Of a stretch of DNA of 64,000 bases, positions 16,468 through 24,577 are shown piece after piece (position 1 is the stretch's first letter; every line of letters begins with the position of its first letter). Origin of the DNA: Allobosea sp. Root483D1 (lineage in GTDB: Bacteria; Pseudomonadota; Alphaproteobacteria; Rhizobiales; Beijerinckiaceae); NCBI RefSeq assembly GCF_001429505.1, contig NZ_LMJW01000011.1:158344-222343 (forward strand), read 5' to 3'. A model generated the notes under the pieces. It was not told where the DNA came from, made no database searches, and saw only the letters and a list, made by a program, of their open reading frames with translations. The translations under genes and the position numbers were made by a program.

Positions 16468-18819
16468 ATGAACATGCGCGCAGCTCCCGCCGAGCTTTCC
16501 TCGGCGTCGTTTGGAATCGGCCAGCCGGTGCCGCGAAACGAGGATCCGATCCTGGTACGCGGCGAGGGGCGCTACACCGACGATCTGTCGCTGGACGGAC
16601 AGCTCTATGCGGCTTTCGTCCGCAGCCCGCATGCGCATGGCGTGATCGAGGGCATCGATACGTCCGCCGCGAAGGCGATGAAGGGCGTGATCGCGATCTA
16701 TACGGGGGCCGATATCGACGGCCAGGGCTACGGCCCGCTGCGGTGCCAGATCGACCTGCCGAACCGCGACGGAACGCCGATCCGCAAGCCGATCCGCATG
16801 GCACTGGCAACCGACAAGGTCCGCTTCGTCGGCGATCCCGTCGCCATGGTCGTGGCCCGCACGGCGGTTGAGGCGCGCGATGCCGCCGAGGCGGTCGCGC
16901 TCGACATCGCGGTCCTGCCTGCCGTCATCTCCGGCGAGGACGCCCTCGCCGCCGGCGCGCCGCAGCTCTATGACGAGGTGCCGGGCAACCTCATCCTCGA
17001 CTACCATTCCGGCGATGCCGAAAAGGTCGCTGCCGCCTTCGCTGGCGCTGCCCATGTCGCCAGGCTGCGGATCGTCAACAACCGCATCGTGGTCAACCCG
17101 ATCGAGCCCCGCTCGGCGATCGCCAGCTATGATCGCAAGGCCGGCCGCTACACGCTGCATGCTCCCAGCCAGGGCGTCTTCGGCCTGCGCAACAACCTCG
17201 CGGCGGCGATGGGCGTCCCGGCGGGCCTGATGCGGCTGGTCACCGGCCATGTCGGCGGCTCCTTCGGCATGAAGGCCTCGGTCTTTCCCGAGCATGTCGT
17301 GCTGCTCCATGCGGCCCGCCTGCTGAAGAAGCCGGTGAAGTGGACGGACCAGCGCTCTGAAAGCTTCGTGGCGGACCATCACGGCCGCGACATGGTGTTC
17401 GAGGCCGAGCTCGCGCTCGACGCGCGTGGCCGCTTCCTGGCGACGCGCTTCACCGGCATTGGCAATATGGGGGGCTATCTCTCGCCGGTCGGGCCGATGA
17501 TGGCGACCCTGAACATCGGCAAGAACAGCGTCGGCATGTACCGCACGCCGCTGGTTGAGGTGCAGGCCAAATGCGCCGTCACCAATACGCCGCCGATCGG
17601 CGCCTATCGCGGCGCCGGACGGCCCGAGGGCAATTATTTCATGGAGCGGCTGATCGATGCCGCCGCCCGGGAGACGGGGATCGACAGTGCCGAGCTGCGG
17701 CGACGCAACCTGATCAAGCCTGGGCAACTGCCCTGGGCGACGCCGATCGGGACCGTCTATGACAGCGGCGATTTCCCGGCCCTGTTCGCACAGGCGCTCG
17801 AAGCTGCCGATTGGAAGGGCTATGCGGCGCGCCTGCGCCGGAGCCGCAAGGCGGGCAAGCTGCGCGGCCGCGGCATCGGCTGCTATCTCGAAGTCACCGC
17901 GCCGCCGAGCAATGAGATGGGCGGCCTGCATTTCGAGCCCGACGGCAGCGTCACCATCGTCACGGGAACGCTCGACTACGGACAGGGGCACTGGACGCCC
18001 TTCGCCCAGATCCTGTCGAGCCAGCTCGGTGTGCCCTTCGACAAGATCCGCCTGGTGCAGGGCGACAGTGACCGCTTGATCGCCGGCGGGGGGACCGGCG
18101 GCTCCAAATCGGTGATGGCGAGCGGATCGGCGATCATCGAGGCGAGCGAGCTCGTCATCGAGAAGGGCAAGCTGCTCGCAGCCCATTTTCTGGAGGCAGC
18201 TGCGGCCGATATCGAGTTCACTGGTGGCCGCTTCAGGATCGCGGGGACCGACCGCGCCATCGGCATCATGGCGCTCGCCGAGAGGCTGCGGACGGGAGCG
18301 CCGCTCCCTAGCGACCTGCCGCAGACGCTCGATGTCGACCATGTCTTCAAGGCGGCGCCATCAGCCTATCCGAATGGCTGCCATATCGCCGAGGTCGAGA
18401 TCGACCCTGAGACCGGGCAGGTCGAGATCGCCAGCTACGTCATGGTCAACGACTTTGGGACGGTGGTGAACCCGATGATCGTCGAGGGGCAATTGCATGG
18501 CGGCGTCGTCCAGGGGATCGGCCAGGCGCTCTATGAGATGACGGCCTATGACGAAGCCGGCCAGCTCATGACCGGTTCCTTCATGGACTATGCGATGCCG
18601 CGCGCGGCGGACGTGCCGTTCTTCTCCTTCGCCAGCCGGGGCGTGCCGACGAGCACCAACCGGGTCGGCGCCAAGGGCTGTGGCGAGGCCGGCTGCGCGG
18701 GATCGCTGCCCTCGGTGATGAACGCGGTCGTCGATGCGCTCGCGCCACATGGCGTGCGCCATCTCGACATGCCGGCGACGCCGCTGGCGATCTGGAAGAG
18801 CATCCACGCGCGCGATTGA
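16468..18819 (+). CDS. Lone molybdopterin-binding large subunit, aerobic CO dehydrogenase-like (CoxL form II type)
   Basis: A 783-residue xanthine dehydrogenase-family large subunit without a signal peptide. It begins with the fold's RNEDPILVRGEGRYTDD and SPHAHGVIEGI motifs, carries the sequence AYRGAGR in the active-site loop (the form II marker; genuine CO dehydrogenases have AYXCSFR) and ends with GCGEAGCAG containing the catalytic Glu. Start chosen at 16468, the first Met before the conserved N-terminus. No medium (FAD) or small (FeS) subunit gene lies next to it, so it may borrow the 2Fe-2S protein at 14408 or one encoded elsewhere. CO oxidation is not supported; a hydroxylase of an unknown organic compound is more likely. 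Confidence 0.9.
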   Translation: MNMRAAPAELSSASFGIGQPVPRNEDPILVRGEGRYTDDLSLDGQLYAAFVRSPHAHGVIEGIDTSAAKAMKGVIAIYTGADIDGQGYGPLRCQIDLPNRDGTPIRKPIRMALATDKVRFVGDPVAMVVARTAVEARDAAEAVALDIAVLPAVISGEDALAAGAPQLYDEVPGNLILDYHSGDAEKVAAAFAGAAHVARLRIVNNRIVVNPIEPRSAIASYDRKAGRYTLHAPSQGVFGLRNNLAAAMGVPAGLMRLVTGHVGGSFGMKASVFPEHVVLLHAARLLKKPVKWTDQRSESFVADHHGRDMVFEAELALDARGRFLATRFTGIGNMGGYLSPVGPMMATLNIGKNSVGMYRTPLVEVQAKCAVTNTPPIGAYRGAGRPEGNYFMERLIDAAARETGIDSAELRRRNLIKPGQLPWATPIGTVYDSGDFPALFAQALEAADWKGYAARLRRSRKAGKLRGRGIGCYLEVTAPPSNEMGGLHFEPDGSVTIVTGTLDYGQGHWTPFAQILSSQLGVPFDKIRLVQGDSDRLIAGGGTGGSKSVMASGSAIIEASELVIEKGKLLAAHFLEAAAADIEFTGGRFRIAGTDRAIGIMALAERLRTGAPLPSDLPQTLDVDHVFKAAPSAYPNGCHIAEVEIDPETGQVEIASYVMVNDFGTVVNPMIVEGQLHGGVVQGIGQALYEMTAYDEAGQLMTGSFMDYAMPRAADVPFFSFASRGVPTSTNRVGAKGCGEAGCAGSLPSVMNAVVDALAPHGVRHLDMPATPLAIWKSIHARD

Positions 18820-18830
18820 AACAGGGCCGT

Positions 18831-18853
18831 TGCCGGGCTCTTGCTGGCCGGCA
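18831..18853. terminator. Weak hairpin between convergent genes
   Basis: TGCCGG (18831-18836) and CCGGCA (18848-18853) form a 6-base stem with an 11-base loop in the 41-base gap between the convergent CoxL-like and DUF4432 genes. It could serve both directions, but there is no T-run and the stem is short. Confidence 0.25.
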
Positions 18854-18860
18854 GGATGCG

Positions 18861-19799
18861 TCACGCCTCGCCGGGATCGGTCACGTCGATGTCGATCGCG
18901 AAGACGCGGCTGCCACCCGGCGCCAGCAGGGGCGACGGGGCGTTGCGCCCGTCCTCGAGGCGCCCGATCGAACAGGGTTCGATCGACATCACGGCAGCGC
19001 CCGGCCGCAAGTCGCGCCAGAGCTGCAGCCAGGGCAATTCGACGGTATCCCAGTGAAAGGCGATGGTCGCTCCCTTGCCGCGCACGCTGCAGCTCGCCTG
19101 TGCGCTGGTCGCGGGGTGCAAGGAGGCCGGCACCATCGCGTCTTCGGGCACGGAAAGCGGGCCCGCCAGGCATTCGCCGTCGAGCTCGATCGTGCCGCCT
19201 TCGATCATCGGATAGCCGAGGTTGAAATGGTAGAGCGCCATGACCGGAGCGGGCTCGGCGCCGATCACCGTCACGCGGTCGCGAAGGCTGAGCGAGCTGC
19301 CGCCGATCGGAGCCTCGATCCGACGATGCAGGCGGTAGCCGAGGCCGCCATGGGCCCAGCAGATCGCCTCGCCCTCGCAGAACAGCATCGGCACGGCGGC
19401 GTCCCAATCCTCGCCATGGGCGGTAAGCCGCGCCGGGGTGAAGGGAGCCGAGCCGTGCAGGGGCCGCCCGTCCGCCGGCTGGCGGATATGGTCGAAGCCG
19501 CAGGTGTTGAGGAAGCCACCGAAGGCCGTGCTGAAGCGCCGCTCCCGGTCGGCCGGACCGGTATCGGGCCGGCGCAGGCCCGCGGGGCTTTGCCAAGCGA
19601 GCTGGACGCCGCGCCAGGATAGGGTCGCGATGTCCATCAAGCGCCCGGCGGTCACCCAGAAATCGAGCCCGCCGCCGGTCGAGAAGGCCAGGGTCTCGAT
19701 GCCGGTCTCGGGGCCCTCGCTCAGGACGATGCGGCGCACGCTGGCGAATTGCCGGGGATCGGCAGCGAGATGGCGCGGAAAGGTCGCCGGCTTGCGCAT
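18861..19799 (-). CDS. DUF4432 / aldose 1-epimerase-like (galactose mutarotase fold) protein
   Basis: A 312-residue cytoplasmic protein of the DUF4432 family, which has the galactose-mutarotase beta-sandwich. Supporting segments are FLNTCGFDHIRQP, with a His/Asp pair in the usual active-site region, MALYHFNLGYPMIEGG and the early GIETLAFSTGGGLDFWVTAGRLMDIA. The likely role is interconversion of sugar anomers or binding of a sugar, but no member's reaction is firmly known to me. It ends the minus-strand operon DUF3604-SBP-permease-permease-sulfatase-DUF4432, starting 3 bases after the sulfatase stop. Its company suggests that its sugar is the one released by the sulfatase. Confidence 0.85.
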   Translation of the reverse strand: MRKPATFPRHLAADPRQFASVRRIVLSEGPETGIETLAFSTGGGLDFWVTAGRLMDIATLSWRGVQLAWQSPAGLRRPDTGPADRERRFSTAFGGFLNTCGFDHIRQPADGRPLHGSAPFTPARLTAHGEDWDAAVPMLFCEGEAICWAHGGLGYRLHRRIEAPIGGSSLSLRDRVTVIGAEPAPVMALYHFNLGYPMIEGGTIELDGECLAGPLSVPEDAMVPASLHPATSAQASCSVRGKGATIAFHWDTVELPWLQLWRDLRPGAAVMSIEPCSIGRLEDGRNAPSPLLAPGGSRVFAIDIDVTDPGEA

Positions 19800-19801
19800 C
19801 G

Positions 19802-21328
19802 TCAGCCGGCCGCGTCCGGGGCGAGGTCGATGCGGGTGAAAGCCTCCGGCGGCGCGCCATTGGCCGCCATCAGGCGTCGCATCAGCGCCGCAAGCCGCGC
19901 CTCGGTGGCTGCGTCGTCCAGGGGCGCTTCCTGACCGGGGTCGACCTTGAGGTCGTAGATGCGCGTCTCGGATTCCAGCAGCCCTCCCGGGCCGTAATTA
20001 TTGTACATCGGCGAGCGCTCAATCACCGGCACCTTCAGCAGGTTCGCGCCCTTGGTGAAGCCCAGCGGCGGCGAGATCGTCGCGCCTGCAAGCTCCTCCG
20101 GCGAGAACGGCGAGAAGATGTGCGTCGGCATCAGCGTGTACTGGTAGAGCTCCTGCTTCGACAGGTCCTCCGGGAAGCGGTGATAGGTGTAGTGGCCGTC
20201 GGCCACGTTCACCGCGCCGCCGAAATAGCCGAACAGCACGCCGTCGCGCAGCGCGGTGCCGTCGGCCATGCGGCAGAGCGACATGCCTTCGTTTTCGGCC
20301 GGCGGCGTGGCGCCGAACAGGTCGAGGAATGTCGGCGCGAGGTCGATCGACTGGGTCAGCGCCTGCGAGCGCGTGCCGGCGCGCTCCGGATGGCGGGGGT
20401 CGTGCAGGAAGAGCGGGATATGGGCGACCTCCTCATAGAGGTTCATCCGGTTCTTCGCCCAGAAATCATGCTCCCCGAGCAGGAAGCCATGGTCGGTGGT
20501 GACGACGAGCGCAGTGTCCTTCCACATGTCGTTGGCGTCGAACCGGTCGAGCAACTGGCCGAGCAGGTCGTCGCACATCGCCACGACGGCGTAGTAGTTG
20601 GCGCGGAGCTCCTCGCACTCCGCCGGCAGTTCGTCGACGCGGCCATAGCGCGGCCAATCACGGATCGGGCCGTTCCAGCCGGTGTCGAACGCTTCCTTGA
20701 AGCGGGCCGGGGCGGTGAAGGGCTCATGCGGATCGAAGGTCTCGATCTGCAGCAGCCAGTTGTCGGCGTCCTTGTTGCGCTCGAGGAAGTCGAAGCCCTC
20801 GGCGAAGCAGCGCACCGAGGGGAAATCCTCTTCCGCCTTGATGAACTCGCGGTTGATGATGTTCTGGCCGAAATAGCTGCGGCGGGCGTCGCTGAACTGG
20901 CGCGCATGATATTTCTCGCGCAGCCGTTCCCAATGCGGCTGGACCATCGCCTTCCAGCGATCGCCCTCCTGCCCGCGCACGAACTCGTAGGAATCGTAGC
21001 GGTTGTGATAGGTCGCCCCGCCATCCTCCCAATAATGGAAATGGTCGGTGATGAGGTGGCTGTAGGTCCCCGTCTCTCTGTGCAGGATCTCCGGGAAGGC
21101 ATTGTCGAAGGGTTCGAGCGGGCCCCAGCTGCGGTGCAGGAAGGTCAGCCGCCCGGTCAGCATGTCGCGCCGCGCCGGCATGCAGGGCAGGCTGCCGACA
21201 TAGTGCTGGTCGAAGCTGACCGACCGGCGCGCCAGCCTGTCGAAATTCGGCGTCGGCACGCGCTTGCCGCCATAGCAGCCGAGCATGTGGCGGTTCAGCG
21301 AATCGAAGAGGACAAATACGGCCTTCAC
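19802..21328 (-). CDS. Cytoplasmic sulfatase of the formylglycine type
   Basis: A 508-residue alkaline-phosphatase-superfamily hydrolase. The N-terminus VFVLFDSLNRHMLGCYG carries the first metal-binding Asp and shows no signal peptide, so the enzyme should work in the cytoplasm. Residues 49-60 (CMPARRDMLTGR) are the CxPxR...LTGR sulfatase signature in which Cys49 is converted to formylglycine. TTDHGFLLGEHDFWAKN supplies the C-terminal metal ligands. It lies in one operon with a sugar ABC importer (33 bases downstream of the permease gene), so it probably removes sulfate from an imported sulfated sugar. A phosphonate monoester hydrolase is a possible alternative in this superfamily. The maturase would be the formylglycine-generating enzyme at 43946. 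Confidence 0.92.
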   Translation of the reverse strand: MKAVFVLFDSLNRHMLGCYGGKRVPTPNFDRLARRSVSFDQHYVGSLPCMPARRDMLTGRLTFLHRSWGPLEPFDNAFPEILHRETGTYSHLITDHFHYWEDGGATYHNRYDSYEFVRGQEGDRWKAMVQPHWERLREKYHARQFSDARRSYFGQNIINREFIKAEEDFPSVRCFAEGFDFLERNKDADNWLLQIETFDPHEPFTAPARFKEAFDTGWNGPIRDWPRYGRVDELPAECEELRANYYAVVAMCDDLLGQLLDRFDANDMWKDTALVVTTDHGFLLGEHDFWAKNRMNLYEEVAHIPLFLHDPRHPERAGTRSQALTQSIDLAPTFLDLFGATPPAENEGMSLCRMADGTALRDGVLFGYFGGAVNVADGHYTYHRFPEDLSKQELYQYTLMPTHIFSPFSPEELAGATISPPLGFTKGANLLKVPVIERSPMYNNYGPGGLLESETRIYDLKVDPGQEAPLDDAATEARLAALMRRLMAANGAPPEAFTRIDLAPDAAG

Positions 21329-21360
21329 ATTGGTCTCCCGGCTCGGGCTCGCTGGCAGGG

Positions 21361-22194
21361 CTATTTTACGGCGCCCTGGGTGAGGCCTTTCACGATGTAG
21401 CGTTGGGCGAAGAGCATCACGATCAGGGCCGGCAGCATGGCAAGGCCCGCGCTGGCCGCCATCTGCGTGTACTGGATCTCGAATTCCTGGGCGAATTTGG
21501 CGATCGCGACAGGGACGGTCGCGGTCTGCTTCATCGTCAGTGCCAGCGACACCGCGAACTCATTCCAGGAGAAGACGAAGGTCAGGACCGAGGTGGCGGC
21601 GAGCCCCGGTGCGATGACCGGCAGCACGACGTTCCAAAGCAGGACCGGCGTGGTCGCGCCATCCATCAACGCGGCCTCTTCCAGTTCCTTCGGCACCTCG
21701 CGCACGAAGACGCTCATCAGCCAGATCGCCATCGGCAGGTTGAGGGTCGCATGTGCCAGGATCAGGCCGGTGAAGCTGTTCTCCAGGCCGACGGTGCGCA
21801 GCATGGTGAACCAGGCGCTGGCGAGCGCCACCGGCGGGATCATGTGGAAGATCAGCGTCCAGGCGAGGAAGACCTGCACGACCCAGCGACGCCAGCGCGT
21901 GCGGTTGAGCGAGAAGGCGGCGAGCGTCGCAGCGCTGACGCAAAGCAGGGTGCTCGCCACGCCGACGATGATCGAGTTGCGGTAGTTGACCAAGAATTCC
22001 GAGGTCTTGGAGAACAGCACCTCGTCGAAATTGAAGAGGACCGGCGAGAAGGTGACCTCGCCCATCAGCAGCGAGATCTGGGTGCGGAAGCCGGCGGCGA
22101 CCGTCCAGATCACCGGGACCAGCACGATCGCCGCGCTGATGAGGAGCGCGGCGTGGGTTGGCCAGCCCGAGGAAGCGCCCGACCTGCCGCTCAT
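21361..22194 (-). CDS. Carbohydrate ABC transporter permease, MalG/CUT1 type
   Basis: A 277-residue inner-membrane permease with six predicted helices and the CUT1 EAA motif EVPKELEEAALMDGATTPVLLWNVVLP in the cytoplasmic loop. The C-terminus IVKGLTQGAVK is the usual MalG-type ending. It overlaps the preceding permease gene by ATGA. Its substrate should be a mono- or oligosaccharide or a derivative, by family; the neighbouring sulfatase suggests a sulfated one. Confidence 0.95.
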   Translation of the reverse strand: MSGRSGASSGWPTHAALLISAAIVLVPVIWTVAAGFRTQISLLMGEVTFSPVLFNFDEVLFSKTSEFLVNYRNSIIVGVASTLLCVSAATLAAFSLNRTRWRRWVVQVFLAWTLIFHMIPPVALASAWFTMLRTVGLENSFTGLILAHATLNLPMAIWLMSVFVREVPKELEEAALMDGATTPVLLWNVVLPVIAPGLAATSVLTFVFSWNEFAVSLALTMKQTATVPVAIAKFAQEFEIQYTQMAASAGLAMLPALIVMLFAQRYIVKGLTQGAVK

Positions 22195-23120
22195 GCCCGG
22201 CCCTCCGAGCGCCGGCGTGCCGACAGCGCCACGACGAGCAGCAGGCAGACCAGGAAGATCACCGTGACCGACATCGCCGAGCCGTAACCCGCCTTATCCT
22301 CGGTGAAGAAGCGCTGGTAGAGCGTGAAGCTGATGACCTCCGTCGCCGTGCCGGGTCCGCCCTTGGTCAGGAGATAGACCTCGTCGAAGACCTTGAAGGC
22401 GAGGACGAGACGGAAGGCGAAGGTGACGATGATCGTCGGCACCATCAGCGGCAAGGTGACGTAGAGCAGCTCCTGCCAGGCGCTGGCGCCGTCGATCTTG
22501 GTGGCCTCGTAGACGTCCTGCGGAAGGGATTCGAGCCCTGCCAGGAAGAGCAGGAAGCAGAACGGCGTCCAGTGCCAGATGTCGACCATGATGACCGAGA
22601 GCAGCGCGATCTGGCCATTGCCGAGCCAGTCGACCGGCCCCAGCCCGACGAGGCCGAGGACCTGGTTGGCCAGCCCGAAATCATAGTTGAGCATCAGCTT
22701 CCAGATCGCGCCGATGACGATGCCGGGGATCAGGATCGGCAGGATGAAGATGGTCCGGTAGAGAACGCGGGCGCGGCTGACCTTGCTGACCAAGAGCGCG
22801 AGCGCAAAACCGAGCAGCATCTGCCCGGTCACCGCGCCCAGCGCGAACAGGCCGGTGTTCCAGAGACCGGCCCCGAACAGGGTATCGCTGAACAAGGCGC
22901 GGTAATGGTCGAGCCCGGCCCAGCTGCGCACCGCCCGGCCCTCGGCCCAGGCGATGTTCTGGAAGCTGGTGAGGACGAGCCCGACGAGCGGGATGATGCT
23001 GAGCGCCAGCAGCAGCACCAAGGCAGGGGCAAGCGTGAGCCAGCGCCAGAGACGCTGGTCGGCATTCTCCACCTGTCGGTCGATGCGCTGCGCATCGACC
23101 TTTGCCGCGGCTCCCGCCAT
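22191..23120 (-). CDS. Carbohydrate ABC transporter permease, MalF/CUT1 type
   Basis: A 309-residue inner-membrane permease with an EAA-like loop (QDVYEATKIDGASAWQELLYVTLP) and MalF-type helices, including WLTLAPALVLLLALSIIPLVGL at the N-terminus. Start chosen at 23120, which follows AAGGGGAACGGGG; an in-frame ATG 30 bases upstream overlaps the binding-protein gene. It pairs with the MalG-type protein. No MalK-type ATPase lies in this operon. Confidence 0.94.
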   Translation of the reverse strand: MAGAAAKVDAQRIDRQVENADQRLWRWLTLAPALVLLLALSIIPLVGLVLTSFQNIAWAEGRAVRSWAGLDHYRALFSDTLFGAGLWNTGLFALGAVTGQMLLGFALALLVSKVSRARVLYRTIFILPILIPGIVIGAIWKLMLNYDFGLANQVLGLVGLGPVDWLGNGQIALLSVIMVDIWHWTPFCFLLFLAGLESLPQDVYEATKIDGASAWQELLYVTLPLMVPTIIVTFAFRLVLAFKVFDEVYLLTKGGPGTATEVISFTLYQRFFTEDKAGYGSAMSVTVIFLVCLLLVVALSARRRSEGRA

Positions 23121-23146
23121 GCCCCGTTCCCCTTGTCGCCCGAACG

Positions 23147-24505
23147 TCACTTGAGCGGCTGGAGCCCGCCGGTCTTGTAGGAGTACTTCTCCATGATCTT
23201 GTGGATCTCGGCAGACATGCCGTTGAGGGCATCGACGCTGCTGATCTCGCCGGCCACGGCCCGGTTGAGCCCGATTTCGAGTACGGCGATGACGTCGTTG
23301 GCTTCGGGGAACTGGTAGATGTTGACTGCGTGCGGCAGCGCCTCGGCCAATGGCTTCATCCAGCGGTATTTGCGCTCTTCGGCGATCGGATCCTTGTAGA
23401 CGGCGGCGTGGACCGGGATGCCGCCGGCCTTCGCCGTCTCCATCTGGGCGTCCTTGGTCTGGAACCAGCGCAGGAACTCGACCGCCGCGCGCTTGCGGTC
23501 ATCAGGCACGTTGCGGGAAATGCCGGCGAGCCAGTGTCCCAGGCCCGGCGCTGTCGGCAGCCCCGGCTGCGAGGGCGGCGGCGCGAATTCGATCTTGTCG
23601 ACGACGGCAGACTTGTTCGGATCGTCCATCTGCGACCAGGCGGCGATCACCATCATGATATGCGCGGCATGGCCGGTCACCATCGCCTGGATCACCTCGG
23701 CCTGGTCGGAGGCGGCCGTCTTGGGGTGACCGACGGTGCGCGCCAGCCGGATGTAGTAGTCGAGCGCTGCGCGTCCTTCCGGCGAGTTCAGCGTGACCGA
23801 GTAATCGCCGGCCGACTGGTCCTTGAAGATGCCGCCGCCGAAACCGTAGAGGTAGGGATAGAAGTCGTAGGCGACGGTATGGGGGCCGCGCGCGCCGCGC
23901 TGGACGATGCCGTACATGCCGGGCGGCTTGTGGAACTTGGCGGCGTTGGCCTCGAGTTCGGCGAAGGTCTTCGGCGCCGACAGCCCGGCCTGCTTGTAGA
24001 GGTCGCCGCGGTAGTAGAGCAGCGGGATCAGCGGCGAGACCGGCAGCGACATCAGCTTGCCGTCGGCGGTCACCGTCTTCTTCTGGGCGTTGTAGTAGAT
24101 GGTGTCGCCGAGCGTATAGATTTCCGGATCGAGCTTGAAGCCCGGGTCGATGTCGGTGATCGCATCGAGGAACCCGCCGGCATACATCTCGGTGAACCAG
24201 CCCGAGTTCATGATCAGGATGTCGTACTGGCCCCGGGCCGAACGGACCGAATTGCGCTGCTTCTCCAGCGAACCGGCGAAGGGATTGACGTCGAGCTCGA
24301 CCTTGTTTCCGGTCGCCGCCTCATAGGCCTCGACCGTGCGGCGGAAGCTGGCGAACCAGGGCGACTGGTTCACGACGATGGTGATCGGCGCCAGGCCCTT
24401 GGCGTAGAGCGGCCGGATGCCGCCGGTGCCCAAGGTGGCGCCGAGGCCTGCGGCTCCCATCCCCTTCAGGAGATCGCGTCGCGGCATGCGAAAGTCGAAG
24501 CTCAT
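23147..24505 (-). CDS. Extracellular sugar-binding protein of the CUT1 importer, with Tat signal
   Basis: A 452-residue family 1 solute-binding protein. Residues 8-14 (RRDLLKG) with the following hydrophobic stretch form a twin-arginine signal, which is common for such proteins in this order. The mature part starts LAPITIVVNQSPWFASFRRTVEAYEAATGNKVELD and includes YDILIMNSGWFTEMYAGGFL. Start chosen at 24505 behind GGGAGGATGAC. It feeds the two permeases that follow and lies 72 bases after the DUF3604 gene in the same direction. Confidence 0.94.
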   Translation of the reverse strand: MSFDFRMPRRDLLKGMGAAGLGATLGTGGIRPLYAKGLAPITIVVNQSPWFASFRRTVEAYEAATGNKVELDVNPFAGSLEKQRNSVRSARGQYDILIMNSGWFTEMYAGGFLDAITDIDPGFKLDPEIYTLGDTIYYNAQKKTVTADGKLMSLPVSPLIPLLYYRGDLYKQAGLSAPKTFAELEANAAKFHKPPGMYGIVQRGARGPHTVAYDFYPYLYGFGGGIFKDQSAGDYSVTLNSPEGRAALDYYIRLARTVGHPKTAASDQAEVIQAMVTGHAAHIMMVIAAWSQMDDPNKSAVVDKIEFAPPPSQPGLPTAPGLGHWLAGISRNVPDDRKRAAVEFLRWFQTKDAQMETAKAGGIPVHAAVYKDPIAEERKYRWMKPLAEALPHAVNIYQFPEANDVIAVLEIGLNRAVAGEISSVDALNGMSAEIHKIMEKYSYKTGGLQPLK

Positions 24506-24577
24506 GTCATCCTCCCTGCGAAACCGTTCCACGCCATTCTGCCGTCAGCTTAACGGTGTTTCCTCATGCCCGCGCCG

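Noticed and set aside
15850..18342. Very long open frame on the minus strand opposite the CoxL-like gene
   Set aside because: It is a GC-rich shadow: the plus-strand protein has full family motifs, and the minus-strand translation is Arg/Ala/Asp-rich without domains. The same applies to other long antisense frames, e.g. 12546-14345, 6214-7575 and 20120-21400.
16468..18819. Calling this gene a carbon monoxide dehydrogenase
   Set aside because: The active-site loop is AYRGAGR, and the medium and small subunit genes are missing.
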